Positions 22,374 through 32,922 of a stretch of DNA of 64,000 nucleotides are shown in pieces; the stretch's first letter is position 1, and every line of letters starts with the position of its first letter. The notes under the pieces are model-generated. The model saw only the letters and a list, made by a program, of their open reading frames with translations. It was not told the DNA's origin and ran no database searches. A program made the position numbers and the translations under genes. The DNA is taken from positions 32,073,358 to 32,137,357 of the forward strand of contig NC_079230.1 in assembly GCF_029633865.1 (NCBI RefSeq). Direction: 5' to 3'. Source of the DNA: Lampris incognitus (taxonomy: Eukaryota > Chordata > Actinopteri > Lampriformes > Lampridae).

Positions 22374-22698
22374 TTTCGATTCCCGTTACTGTTATAAACG
22401 TGCTGCTTGATTTTAAATAAGATTCTGATTAGTGTGGTAGGATTGATTGCATGCTAGCAGCAGAGCTTAAAAGTTGCGACCTCCTAGCACCTCGCCATAA
22501 CCGGAAGTCCTGTTGCAAATCTTTGAAACACTAGAACGACCAAGGCGGTCATTATGACCGTGTTGGATTTTCAAAGTTCAATAATTTTGTGAAAAATAAG
22601 AGATACAGACCTGCCGCTCGCTGAATTCGACTAAAATTACACATATTTGCATTAAAATAAGTTTTAGATCAATTGCACAAAAAAGTTAGGATAAGATC

Positions 22699-22896
22699 TG
22701 TTAAAGTGTGTTGTTTCCTTCTACTAATGAGACGTTACAACTCGTTTCAACCCCACTGGGCTATAGACTTTAATAACTTCGGCACGTAAGGTTATGCATC
22801 ATGCTCGGTCCGTTATTTCAGGTGCAACAACATAAACGACCCCTGTGTAAACAAGGAACTAAACAATGGTTCCTAACAATAGTTCCTATTGTTACA
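22699..22896 (-). repeat. 3' LTR of Gypsy-C (left copy)
   Basis: 198 bp, TGTTAAAG...TGTTACA. It differs from 27454-27654 at four positions and a TAA gap. The purine-rich minus-strand tract adjoining it (22897-22915, AAAAGAGAAAGGA) is the polypurine tract. Confidence 0.9.
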
Positions 22897-23280
22897 TCCT
22901 TTCTCTTTTCAGAGTTTCTTCTTTTTTAGAACCTTTAATAAATTTTTTTAATTGTCTATTGCTGTAAACAATAAAATACAAACAAAACTCTTTGCTACTA
23001 ACAGTGTACGAATATCAACATTCAAAATGTTTTTCATATTAACAATGACATATATTTATCAGTTACTTATAGCTCCTAATGAAAATGAACATTAAAAACG
23101 ACTGCGTATCAAAGTGCTATGGCTTTTCTTCACAGTTTAACATAACCAATGTTTACATGAATACCTCAACTTGCAGATAACCAGGTGAACAAGAACACAT
23201 GTACACAACATTTGTGATTCACTTTTTTTCCTTTTTTTTTATTCATGCCCCCCCCAAGTCCATTAGTGCTACAGATCCAT

Positions 23281-24135
23281 TCATCTGTGTGAGGTCACAA
23301 AGTCTTTGTATCGCTGCGGCTGGACAACAGAGCGGCCTGATCTGGTGGTAACAGGGTTGGCCCTGTCACCAGTGTCCTTGGTTTTGTGTCCTGCTAAGAC
23401 ACTGCGAGAAGGAACACTCTCTGAATGTCCGGGTTCAACACTCTCTGGCTGACTGGGGCTGCTGAGCTCCATGTCCATAGTGTCAGTGAAGATTGCTCCT
23501 GGTGCATGCCTGAGGTGTCTGCGATTTCTCCTGATGAAACCACCCGTGTGCAGCTAGACCTCATAGGATCTCCTATCGACCGGCCTCAGCACCTTGCCCA
23601 CTCTCTAGCCAGTGTGGGGTGCGAGAGGCTGAACTCTCACACATTCACCTGGGGCAAGCGTGTCCAAGTCTTTAGCCGACCTGTCGTAGTATGCCCTCTG
23701 CCGTTGTTGGTTATTTTGTAAATCCTGTTTCACCTGCACAACTTTCGGCTGTAACAGGCTTGCCTTGGTTGGCAGTAGTGTTTTGGTACGGCGACTGAGC
23801 AGCCGCTGTGCTGGTGTGGTATCAGTACCCTGTGATGGTGTGTTGCGGTGGTCCAGAAGGGCGAGTTAAGGATCCTGTCCAGCAACCTTGGCTTTGAGCA
23901 AGAGTCTTTTTGCTGTCTTAACGGCTGACTTAGCTTTGCCGTTGCTTTGCGGGTAACCTGGTGATGAGGTTTTATGTTAAAATCCCCACAGTTGACTGAA
24001 CTTCTGGAATTCTTGTGACGAATACTGTGGGCCATTGTCCGAGATTACAATATCAGGGATACCTTGGCGGGCAAAATGAGCTTTCAGCTTCTGTATCACT
24101 GTGTTTGACTTGGTATCTGCCAGGTAATCTATTTC
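23281..24135 (-). pseudogene. Gypsy-C integrase core and C-terminus (broken)
   Basis: Read on the minus strand past the stop near 24136, the integrase core continues with IVISDNGPQYSSQEFQKF and a YPQSNGKAK-type block around 23910-24050. It then runs to a C-terminal tail ending near 23281 (TRSGRSVVQPQRYKDFV). Several frame changes occur. 22916-23280 is a 3' untranslated stretch. Confidence 0.75.
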
Positions 24136-25284
24136 TCAAAAATTTGAGAAAAAATCAACAATTATGAGGTAGTCTTTGTTTTCAAACATGAACAGATCCG
24201 TGCCCACCTTTGCCCACGGCCTGCTTGGCACATCATGTGACATTAGTGTTTCTTTTTGTTGCTTAATGTCCATTGATCTGCAGATGTCACACTTTGCTAT
24301 ATATGATTTTATTTGGTCGTTCATGCCCTGCCGATAGACACACTCCCTAGCCCTCCGTAGGCATCCTTCCACACCCAGATGTGATGCGTGTAGGCGGCAA
24401 GTGATGTCTTTCCTCAATGCATCAGGGACGACAGCGTGCTCACTCCTGAACACTATTCCATCTTGGTGGCTTAACTCCTCTTGGAATGAGAAGTAGGGCT
24501 TGATTTCCCTTGGTGTTTTTGACTTATCGTCTGGCCATCCTTGCTGCATCATTTTGATGAGAAGCTGCAGTGTTTCATCCTCTTTTGTGGCAGATCGTAT
24601 ATCATGTAGCCTGTCTGCTGCGATAGGTAAGTGTTGTGCCATGTTGACAGTCTCTAGTTCTGCATCCGGTGCACTCTCAGGAAGATAAGCTCTGCTCAGA
24701 GTGTCTGCTAGCAGCATGTCTCTACCTGGCACATATACTACATCTAGATCATACTTTTGTATGCGCAGCATCATTCCCTGCAGCCTTTTGGGTGCACTTA
24801 GTAGAGGTTTTCTCACTATTGTTTCCAACGGCTTGGGATCACTTTGCACCGTCACTTTTCGGCCGTATGTGTACTGGTGAAATCTTTCCATGCTAAAAAC
24901 CATTGCTAAGAACTCCTTTTCTATTTGTGCATACCCACGCTCTGTTTGAGTGAGTGCTCTGCTTGCAAATGCTATTGGCTTACCCATCTGCATGAGCGCT
25001 GAGCCTAAGCCTGTGTCTGAAGCGTCACACTGCACTGTGAGTTCCTCATCTGGGTTGTAATATTTCAGTACTGGGACCTTTGCTATAGTCTCTTTCAATT
25101 TGAGGAAAGCCTCCTCGTGCTGTGCTGTCCAGTTCCACTCCCTGTTTTTGTGTGTCAAATCTCTCAACACTATGCACTGGTCTGAGAGGTGGGGACAAAA
25201 CTTGGCTAGATAATTTACCATACCTAGCAGCCTTTGCACTCCTTTCACATCAGTCGGTGCCGGCATCTTCTCAACAGCAAGCAC
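24136..25284 (-). pseudogene. Gypsy-C RT C-terminus, RNase H and integrase zinc finger
   Basis: 382 codons beginning in the RT connection (KMPAPTDVKGVQRLLGMVNY), then RNase H (QCDASDTGLGSALMQ, QSDPKPLETIV) and the integrase HHCC finger (HASHLGVEGCLRRAR, CDICRSM). It ends early in the core (VGTDLFMFENKDYLIIVDFF). RNase H shows SDPKPL where SDHKPL is usual, a His-to-Pro change next to the active site. The ATG is internal. Confidence 0.85.
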
Positions 25285-25613
25285 TTTCTCTGGATCCGCC
25301 CTGAGTCCATCAGCCGTCAGGCGGTGTCCAATGTATGTGGTCTCCTTTTGTCTCAGCTTGAATTTGTCTTTGTTCAGCTTGATGTTCTTTTGTCTGCATC
25401 TTTCAAGAAACAGTCTCAGTTTTCCATCATGGTCACGCTCAGCTTCCTCCTGTGTTTCCCCTTGGCCTGTGATCAGTACATCGTCAGCTATAATTTACAA
25501 GCCCGGTACACCGTCCAGCGCTTGTGTGAGCTTTCTCTGAAAGATTTCTGGGGCCGGACTTATCCCCATTGGCATCCTCAGCCACCTGTAACATCCGAAT
25601 GGAGTGGCAAATG
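25285..25613 (-). pseudogene. Gypsy-C RT catalytic segment
   Basis: The minus-strand frame holds IADDVLITGQGETQEE with a stop a few codons upstream (near 25490), and KLNKDKFKLRQKETTYIGH after it. This links the two open segments on each side, showing that RT is present but interrupted. Confidence 0.75.
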
Positions 25614-27428
25614 TTAAATAGCTGGACTCCTCCTCCAGCTGCACATGCCAGAATCCACTCTTGACATACACACTGTGAACACTTTTGCTTTTGACAAGTC
25701 CGGTAAAATGTCCTCAATGGTTGGCAGTGGGAAATGACTGCGCTTTAGAGCTTTGTTCAAAGGCTTGGGATCGATACACACTCTTGGTTTCCCACTTGGT
25801 TTCTGTACCACCACCATTGCACTGATCCAATCTGTACTGCATTCCACAGGTGTTATGATCCCTCTTTGCTGTAGGTCCTGTAGCTCGTCCTTCAGTGGTT
25901 TCATCATGGCGACTGGGACCCGCCTCTTTGGCAGCTGTACTGGTTTCACTGTGCTGTCCACCTCTATTTTGTATTTTCCCTCGAGGCAGCCATCGCCAAT
26001 GAACACATCAGCATACTCATCTTTAATTTGTCCCATTATCCACTGTCCTGTTGTTGTTTCTGTTGTGACAATACTGTCTATTGTCATGATGTTTTCATAT
26101 TGCACTTTTATCAATTTCATGGCCTCACTGGCTCTCCTACCCAGCAGAGGCACTGTACCAGCTGCATTCACCACCTGGAACTCTAAGCGATATAGCTTGT
26201 TGTTTCTCGGGTTTCTTATTTTCACTTTACATTTTCCCAGTGGTTTTAATTTGGTTTTATTGTACATTACTAGTACACTCTTCGTGTGTTCTAATTTGGC
26301 ATCTGGATTCAGCAAGTTAATTGGGATGATATTGCAACTGGCACCACAGTCTATTTGGAATTTGATCATGTCCTTGCCTAGAAGCATGCCAGCATAGAGA
26401 AGCTGAGTTTTCTTCATTTTCTCAGTTTCTTTTACATCCTCTACAGTCTCTGTATGCACATCTTTCCCTGTGTCAGTCTCTACTGCATCCACAGTTTTTG
26501 TCTCAGTTTCAGTGACACAGGTGATAATATCTTCATATTCATCACTCTCAGATTCAGTTGTTATTTTACTCACATATTTCTTTTTCCTTAGTTCCGGTTT
26601 TACTCTGCATTTTGCTGCAAAGTGGTTCTCTCTTCCACACTTTGTGCACTTCTTCCCAAACGCTGGGCACTTTAGTTTACTTTTCTCATGCGTTTTTCCA
26701 CAATATCTGCACTCCACAGTGTTGCTCGTCTGTTTCCGATACTGTGCTCCTTGCACAGCATGTACCTCTTCCACCATCGATCCCGAGATGGTTTTCACAT
26801 TGTCCTTTGAGAGCTCAGCGGCTCTGCACAGCTGCAAACATGTGTCCAGTGTCAAGTCTTTCTCTCGGAGCAGTCTTTCTCTTACGACTGTGTTGTTACC
26901 TCCACACACAATCCGATCCCGAATGAGCGAGTCTCTCACTGTCCCAAAGTTGCATGTTCTTGCCAACACTCTCAGTTCCATGACATAATGGTCTATATTT
27001 TCACTGGTGCCCTGGTTTCTTGTAAAAAAACGATAACGTCCCACAGTCTCGTTAACGCTGGGGTCGCAGTGATCATCAAACTTCTTGATGACGTCATCTA
27101 ACCTCCATGCATCCTTCGGTGTGTCGCCCAGTAACGTGTCCATAAGTTCCCTGCCGCTCTCCCCGACAAGATAGCTGAACAGTTTCACCCTCTGTTTGTC
27201 ATCGGCGTCAGCCATGGCTGAATCCACATACGGAGCAAACTCGTCCCTCCAGGCCTTCCATGTCCTCGAAAGGTTGCTTGAGTCCAGACATAACGTTTGC
27301 GGTGGTTTTAGCCCATCCATGTCACACGGCAGTCTCACACTAGCAGCTAATGCTAACATATACTGAACGTTGCTTAGCAACACTAACCGCTCTCCCGCTC
27401 CTAGAAACTTTTCCGCACCAAACTTCAA
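25614..27428 (-). CDS. Gypsy-C Gag, protease and RT N-terminus
   Basis: 604 codons. The capsid-like region is at residues ~50-210, and two knuckles lie at 240-254 (CRYCGKTHEKSKLKC, non-canonical) and 261-274 (CTKCGRENHFAAKC). The protease motif at residue 360 is DCGA, with Cys where Ser or Thr is usual. RT begins near residue 480 and the frame is lost after SKAKVFTVC. The likely real start is the Met at residue 38 (MDGLKPPQT), since the first ATG lies only 25 nt from the LTR. Confidence 0.85.
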   Translation of the reverse strand: MKFGAEKFLGAGERLVLLSNVQYMLALAASVRLPCDMDGLKPPQTLCLDSSNLSRTWKAWRDEFAPYVDSAMADADDKQRVKLFSYLVGESGRELMDTLLGDTPKDAWRLDDVIKKFDDHCDPSVNETVGRYRFFTRNQGTSENIDHYVMELRVLARTCNFGTVRDSLIRDRIVCGGNNTVVRERLLREKDLTLDTCLQLCRAAELSKDNVKTISGSMVEEVHAVQGAQYRKQTSNTVECRYCGKTHEKSKLKCPAFGKKCTKCGRENHFAAKCRVKPELRKKKYVSKITTESESDEYEDIITCVTETETKTVDAVETDTGKDVHTETVEDVKETEKMKKTQLLYAGMLLGKDMIKFQIDCGASCNIIPINLLNPDAKLEHTKSVLVMYNKTKLKPLGKCKVKIRNPRNNKLYRLEFQVVNAAGTVPLLGRRASEAMKLIKVQYENIMTIDSIVTTETTTGQWIMGQIKDEYADVFIGDGCLEGKYKIEVDSTVKPVQLPKRRVPVAMMKPLKDELQDLQQRGIITPVECSTDWISAMVVVQKPSGKPRVCIDPKPLNKALKRSHFPLPTIEDILPDLSKAKVFTVCMSRVDSGMCSWRRSPAI

Positions 27429-27453
27429 ACCGAGTCGTCCGCCGCTGCCACCA

Positions 27454-27654
27454 TGTTAAAGTGTGTTGTTACCTTCTACTAATGAGACGTTACAACTCGT
27501 TTCAACCCCACGGGGCTATAAACTTTAATAATAACTTCGGCACGTAAGGTTATGCATCATGCTCGGTCCGTTATTCCAGGTGCAACAACATAAACGACCC
27601 CTGTGTAAACAAGGAACTAAACAATGGTTCCTAACAATAGTTCCTATTGTTACA
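27454..27654 (-). repeat. 5' LTR of Gypsy-C (right copy)
   Basis: 201 bp matching 22699-22896. The minus-strand sequence next to its inner edge starts TGGTGGCAGCGGCGG, the expected place for a primer site; I could not assign the tRNA. Confidence 0.9.
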
Positions 27655-29289
27655 CTAATAAGATTGTAGTGAACACAAATGGCTCCACGTGGGCAATCTG
27701 AGTTTCCCAAAGAAATGGCAAAGCCACTTGTGAGTGGGTGTCCTTCACTATGGTTGACTTCACCTGTTTCTGTCTCAGGACAAACCAGAGTACCTTTTAG
27801 GGAACCAGAGTAAATAAAACAAAGTGTGAAGTTGAAAAAAAAACGACATTCTGCCGCTGATGAGTAACAAGCCTTGTGGGAAAACGCCCCGGCCCAGAAA
27901 CCACTTGTAACAGGAGTTCATGATAAAGTCAGAACCGGAAATAAAGCAGCGCCTGGTGCGCCCGCCGCCTGACTGAACGAATGCGTTAACACAGCGGCGG
28001 AACGCCTCTAGTGGCGACAGACGGCATTACAAGCGTGGCGTCGTACATGTGGTCTTCAGGGGAAGTAAGAAATCAAGACATGGCTCGGGTATAAACATAA
28101 TTCCTGCGATTTGCGATTCTTTTGATTATTATACCCAGTTTGGGGTGGCTGCTGGGCACCGGCACCGTGAAAACCAGGATGAGAAAAGACCGGTATTGTG
28201 ACAAGGTCTAGTCTAGTGTGCTTGATTCACCTGCTTCACACATTCAAATACTCATGTACTCGTTGTACATTCAACAATGACTTCAATAAGAGAGCCCGCC
28301 GTGTTAAGTACACAAGACCACGTGGCACGTTCAGTTGCGTTATCCAGTGCACACACCTATACACGGTCCCACAGTGCTTAGCTGGGTTGTTTATGGCGGA
28401 AACTGCCACAAATGACCTGCGTACAATTCTCAACATGTACGTTTGAACACCTCTATAAATACTGCAATCTTACTGTCAGGACTTGCTTAAACGTATTTAG
28501 CCCTTCATAATTGCAGTGGTATTATAGCGTCACCTAGTGGACGTTACAGCTATGAACGCCGAGAGAAGGGAAAATGAAAGTTGCACACACGTGTAGAGAC
28601 GCAACTACTCGTTTACTGGAAATGGATAAGAGCTGAGATCATCCACGGAGGCTTCCCCTTCCCAGCTCCATCTCACCGCACATAAAGGGAATGTGGGTGT
28701 TGCCACACGGCTGATTCAGAGTCTCCTGCCGACCCGGAATCAGAGTTGCTTTACAAATTGCCGAGGCACATTTTTCCACCTGTGATGTGGAGCCATGTTG
28801 TACAGTGATGTGCTGTTGCACATCACAGCCTTCGAATTTAAGACGCCAGCAATGAAAGTGAGCCAACCAAACACGTGCTTATCAAATAAATCAGTCTCCA
28901 GGACCACCTGGTCTTTATTGAGGAACCCCGAGGTGACTACAGCCGTGCTTTTGTCCACATCGTGTCAGTTCACTGGTGGACTCCAAAATGAGCAACATGC
29001 GGAGGACTCATGCAGATACAGAATGGGTTCTATAAAGGCAGAGGTCACCTTCTGACCCTAAAACCTGGGTGGAGCAGTTCAACACTCTGACATGCAAGTT
29101 ACCCATGGCCAGCGCACATGGTCGGATTGAGGTGCAGTCATGTAAACGTCAGCTCTTGGCTATTGAACAGTGTTGTGTTGTAGGACTTAAGCCAAATCCC
29201 ACCCGCACCAAATGAACTCTTTTCAGTAAAAGGCATCAGATTTCATTTCCAGTCACAAACCATGTTCATAAGGAACGAAGTGACACTAG
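27655..29289. other. Intergenic stretch with no gene recognised
   Basis: Mixed, mostly single-copy-looking sequence. Short frames at 28198-28446, 28639-28958 and 28795-29055 have no recognisable motif, no clear splice pattern and overlap one another on both strands, so none is called. Confidence 0.5.
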
Positions 29290-29576
29290 ATACAACACAG
29301 TGGCTCTTTATTAAAACACGTTAAAACATGGGGATGCCACAAGATCAGGTTTAAACAATGCAAGAAACCGCAGTACCAGAGAAAAAAAAGCACAAAAAAA
29401 GCCAAACAAGCTTCTCTGAAGCCACTTAAAAATACACTCCTGATGAACAGACGCAGACTCAGCCCTACAAACGCTGAACGGGAACTTAGAAGGTCCAAGC
29501 TAAAAACACTGACACATCCGATGCCGAAACACTGAGCATTTGTCCTGAGATGGCACGACTTCCCAAGCCCTTCAGC
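29290..29576 (-). other. h2az1: 3' UTR and polyadenylation signal of h2az1
   Basis: AATAAA on the minus strand at 29312-29307 lies about 265 nt after the stop codon. Cleavage is inferred near 29290. No histone stem-loop is seen, consistent with H2A.Z being a polyadenylated replacement histone. Confidence 0.8.
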
Positions 29577-30628
29577 TTACACAGTCTTCTGCTGCCCCTT
29601 CTTCCCGATGAGAGATTTGTGGATGTGGGGGATGACTCCTGCAAAACAGAAGCGATTCCCAGGTTTAATGAAAACTCAGCCCAGTCAGTCGTCTTAAAAA
29701 CGGCACCAGATCCCCTATACATACCGCCCCCGGCAATGGTAGCTTTGATGAGGGAGTCCAACTCCTCGTCTCCTCTGATAGCCAGCTGCAAGTGGCGCGG
29801 CGTGATGCGCTTGACCTTCAGATCTTTCGATGCATTTCCTGCCAATTCCAGAACCTGAAATGGGAAAAGAGGTTTAGTGCTGCAAGGCAGGAAAATAAGA
29901 AGGCAGCTGGAGTCAGATCCCCCCCCCCACCACCCCCAGTCGTTAACATCAGGACTGAGGATGGAGCCGTCACCTCCGCAGTGAGGTATTCAAGAATCGC
30001 CGCGCTGTAAACCGCGGCGGTGGCTCCAACCCTGCCGTGGCTGGTGGTCCTGGACTTCAGGTGTCTGTGAATGCGACCCACTGGAAACTGCAATGACAAG
30101 CGATGCACCCGAGATAAGACACGACAAATGGCAATGGCCACCAGTTTACCGGCTGATGCGGTTACCACCAATGAATGAAGGAAGGAAGTGGACTTGACGA
30201 ACCTGCAAGCCGGCCCGCTGCGAGCGCGAAATAGCCTTGGTCTTGGTCTTGCCCGAGTCTTTGCCTGCCTTGCCACCAGCCTGCACAGACCACATTTTTT
30301 GGTAAGCCTGCCTGCTGGCGAAAGCCGCTAAGGACTAGTTCAATGGCTAAGCCGGCGTTACAGTGGCGCTAGCGCCGGGTAATGTGGGCGGCATTAAAGC
30401 CGGCTCCGCCGCACCGCCTGGGCAGGAGCCACGACTAGCCCACGCTAAACGCTCGTTTGAGGCAGCCAGGAGGCGCTGCCTCAAACGAGCCGGGACGGCT
30501 GCGCTAGCATGGCAGCTAACGTTAGCCTGTCTGTCGTACGCGCTAAAGAAGAAAGCGTAAGGCGCGTCGGCTCTTACGGACAAGCGCTGCTTCAAGAAAC
30601 GTCTGCAGAAATGTGGAAAGCTCACCAT
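29577..30628 (-). CDS. h2az1: Histone H2A.Z (five exons, intact)
   Basis: A complete 128-residue H2A.Z, the replication-independent H2A variant placed at promoters and regulatory nucleosomes by SRCAP/p400-type complexes. Coding exons, right to left: 30626-30628 (ATG only), 30203-30280 (26 codons), 29974-30087 (38 codons), 29725-29854 (130 nt), 29577-29638 (to TAA). All junctions are GT-AG: GTGAGC follows the ATG, and TTGCAG precedes the last coding exon. The M-only first exon matches vertebrate H2A.Z genes. Diagnostic text includes [39 protein letters not shown] and [19 protein letters not shown]. The KSRTT and final KTV favour H2AZ1 over H2AZ2 (KTRTT, KTA). The N-terminal tail reads [10 protein letters not shown] where KAKTKAVSRS is usual. 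No frame damage. Confidence 0.97.
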
Positions 30629-30830
30629 GTTGCGAATCCTCACGTAACCCCACAAGACGGGCGGCGCACAAGTCGATTACCGGGTTTGAAATGCAACGCC
30701 CGCCCAGATTCGCCCGGAACTTATAGGGAATTCTGTCATCCGGGTACCCGCAGCAAAGACGGTAGCCAATCGGATCTCGGAGTTTGTTGCTTGACGTGTC
30801 GTCGGGCCAATCGCAGAAGGAGAACTTGGT
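30629..30830 (-). promoter_or_regulatory. h2az1: h2az1 promoter and 5' UTR
   Basis: On the minus strand CTATAAG at 30725-30720 is a TATA box about 95 nt upstream of the ATG, so transcription should start near 30695. Two ATTGG (inverted CCAAT) elements lie upstream, near 30766 and 30808. TATA plus CCAAT boxes are known features of vertebrate H2A.Z promoters. The area is GC-rich. Confidence 0.75.
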
Positions 30831-31229
30831 TTTGCGGGAAAAGGAATTCATACGGTTCACAAGTCTGCTGGGAGATGTAGTTCTAACGGGTCCCGGGTCT
30901 CCACCTTCACCTCCACACGGAAAATGTATGAATAAGTAACCCCAACCATGACACAAGCAACCAATTATCACCTTTTTTTTGGGGGGGGGGTGTATGACTA
31001 AAGAGCTTTTTGATCAGACAAGCTGCTGCTATGTTAAGCTTTTTATTGCAATGCGCTACAGAAAATTCTGTTTAAAGCAGGGCTTGTTTCCATGTACACG
31101 GTAATGTCAACTGATGTTCAGAAATACAACAACTCAACACTCGCAAAGTTGTCAAGTTTTGGCCAATTTGCACAATATGCTTCAGGACTTCTGGAAGCTG
31201 ATGTTACTGATCACAGAAAGGTGAATCAG
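30831..31229. other. Spacer upstream of h2az1
   Basis: It contains a T8-G10 homopolymer pair near 30973-30990. Beyond that nothing recognisable; a short frame at 31092-31307 runs into repeat sequence and is not called. Confidence 0.5.
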
Positions 31230-31272
31230 TTCATCCGGATATTGGGAGAAACGTTTCATCACTCATCTAAGT

Positions 31273-32609
31273 CAGCGTTTCTCAACCAGGGGTCCGCGGA
31301 CCCCTAGTGGTCCGTGGTGTAATTGCAAGGGGTCCGTGAAAATAAAATATCTTTAAAAAAAAGATCCTATGACATTTATAGAAATAGGATTATTTCACTC
31401 AAATGTGACTGAGACCTTTATCTACCTAAACTATAAAGGGTAACAGGACTTTTTTCTCTAATTACATCTGTTTCACAAGTGTAATTTGTTGTATTTTAAT
31501 AAGAGATCTCGCTCCCGTTTGCATTGTTAAAAGTTACTGAATACATATTCTGTGTTGTTACATATATCTGAAAGTTACTGAATACATATTCTGTTTTGTT
31601 ACATATATCTGAAAGTTACTGAATACATATTCTGTGTTGTTACATATATCTGAAAGTTACTGAATACATATTCTGTGTTGTTACATATATCTGAAAGTTA
31701 CTGAATACATATTCTTTTTTGTTACATGTATCTGAAAGTTACTGAATACATATTCTGTGTTGTTACATATATCTGAAAGTTACTGAATACATATTCTGTG
31801 TTGTTACATATATATCTGAAAGTTACTGAATACATATTCTGTTTTGTTACATATATCTGAAAGTTACTGAATACATATTCTGTTTTGTTACATATATCTG
31901 AAAGTTACTGAATACATATTGTTTTGTTACATATATCTGAAAGTTACTGAATACATATTGTTTTGTTACATATATCTGAAAGTTACTGAATACATATTCT
32001 GTTTTGTTACATATATCTGAAAGTTACTGAATACATATTCTGTGTTGTTACATATATCTGAAAGTTACTGAATACATATTCTATTTTGTTACATATATCT
32101 GAAAGTTACTGAATACATATTCTGTTTTGTTACATATATCTGAAAGTTACTGAATACATATTCTGTTACATATATCTGAAAGTTACTGAATACATATTCT
32201 GTTTTGTTACATATATCTGAAAGTTACTGAATACATATTCTTTTTAGTTACATATATCTGAAAGTTACTGAATACATATTCTGTGTTGTTACATATATCT
32301 GAAAGTTACTGAATACATATTCTGTTTTGTTACATATATCTGAAAGTTACTGAATACATATTCTGTTTTGTTACATATATCTGAAAGTTACTGCATAAGA
32401 ATTCTGTTTTGTTAACTATATCTAAGCTACAACTGAAAGCTCTTATTTTTGCCCCAAAGAGTGAATAAATGCTATAATGCAATTTAAAATGCAGTTTCTA
32501 CTGTTTCTATCAAATTGCAACCCCTCCCCCAAGATCAGGTGGAGGGGTCCTCAGGGTAGATCAAAAATGTGCAGGGGGTCCAGGACCCCAAAAAGGTTGA
32601 GAACCACTG
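31273..32609. mobile_element. hAT-type MITE with 8-bp target duplication
   Basis: Ends CAGCGTTTCTCAACC and its inverted partner GGTTGAGAACCACTG form the terminal inverted repeats. ATCTAAGT is duplicated exactly at 31265-31272 and 32610-32617. An 8-bp duplication and CAG/CTG ends are standard for hAT. There is no transposase; most of the interior is a 41-bp tandem array, so the element is non-autonomous. Confidence 0.92.
31530..32393. repeat. 41-bp tandem array inside the hAT MITE
   Basis: About 21 copies of a 41-bp unit built from GTTACTGAATACATATTCTG, then T/G-rich GTTTTGTTACATATATCTGAAA. Copies differ mainly in the TGTGTTG/TGTTTTG part and by small deletions. Confidence 0.95.
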
Positions 32610-32635
32610 ATCTAAGTGACGTCCTCAGTCTAAAC

Positions 32636-32830
32636 CAGGGGTTCCCAACCCTGCTCCTGGAGAGCTCCCGTCCTGCCGGTTTTCACGCCAACCCCAATTC
32701 AACACACCGGATTCAATTAATCAAGGTCTTGTTTAGCAGGTGTAATCAGTAGAATCGGATGTGTTGAATTAGGGCTGGAGTGAAACCCGGCAGGGCAATA
32801 GTTCTCCGGGAGCAGGGCTGGTGACCACTG
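32636..32830. mobile_element. Short hAT-like MITE
   Basis: About 195 bp with imperfect terminal inverted repeats: CAGGGGTTCCCAACCCTGCT at the left and an inverted AGCAGGGCTGGTGACCACTG at the right. No transposase. Exact 8-bp flanks do not match, so the class is inferred from the ends. Confidence 0.65.
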
Positions 32831-32922
32831 GCTGACTGCAGATATCCCCTCCCTTATTAACGATACAGTGGTATAACGAACGAAGACAACGGTCGGTTTC
32901 ATATGCAGATACGGGCGGGCGC

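Larger units (their letters stand above)
22699..27654 (-). mobile_element. Gypsy-C: Ty3/gypsy retrotransposon, minus strand
   Basis: A 4.96-kb element between two ~200-bp LTRs (22699-22896 and 27454-27654). From right to left it holds Gag with two knuckles, protease, RT, RNase H, integrase and a polypurine tract. The RT style (RVCIDPKPLNKALKR, ADD active site) differs from Gypsy-B and -D. LTR identity is about 98 percent apart from a 3-bp gap. Outer flanks (AGATC and CTAAT) do not match, so no target duplication is seen. Confidence 0.9.
31230..32880 (+). repeat. Fish interspersed repeat interrupted by two hAT-type MITEs
   Basis: The words GAAACGTTTCATCACTC-ATCTAAGT, then GTGACGTCCTCAGTC, then CTGACTGCAG match a repeat that is common in fish genomes and normally contiguous. 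Here they are separated by inserts at 31273-32609 and 32636-32830, so both MITEs came after the repeat. Confidence 0.55.

Noticed and set aside
22690..27665. ATAAGAT on both outer sides of Gypsy-C as a target duplication
   Set aside because: The word is offset from the LTR edges by 1 and 3 bases, so it cannot be a normal integration duplication.
28639..29055. Small protein genes beside h2az1
   Set aside because: Overlapping frames on both strands without motif, splice pattern or clear start.
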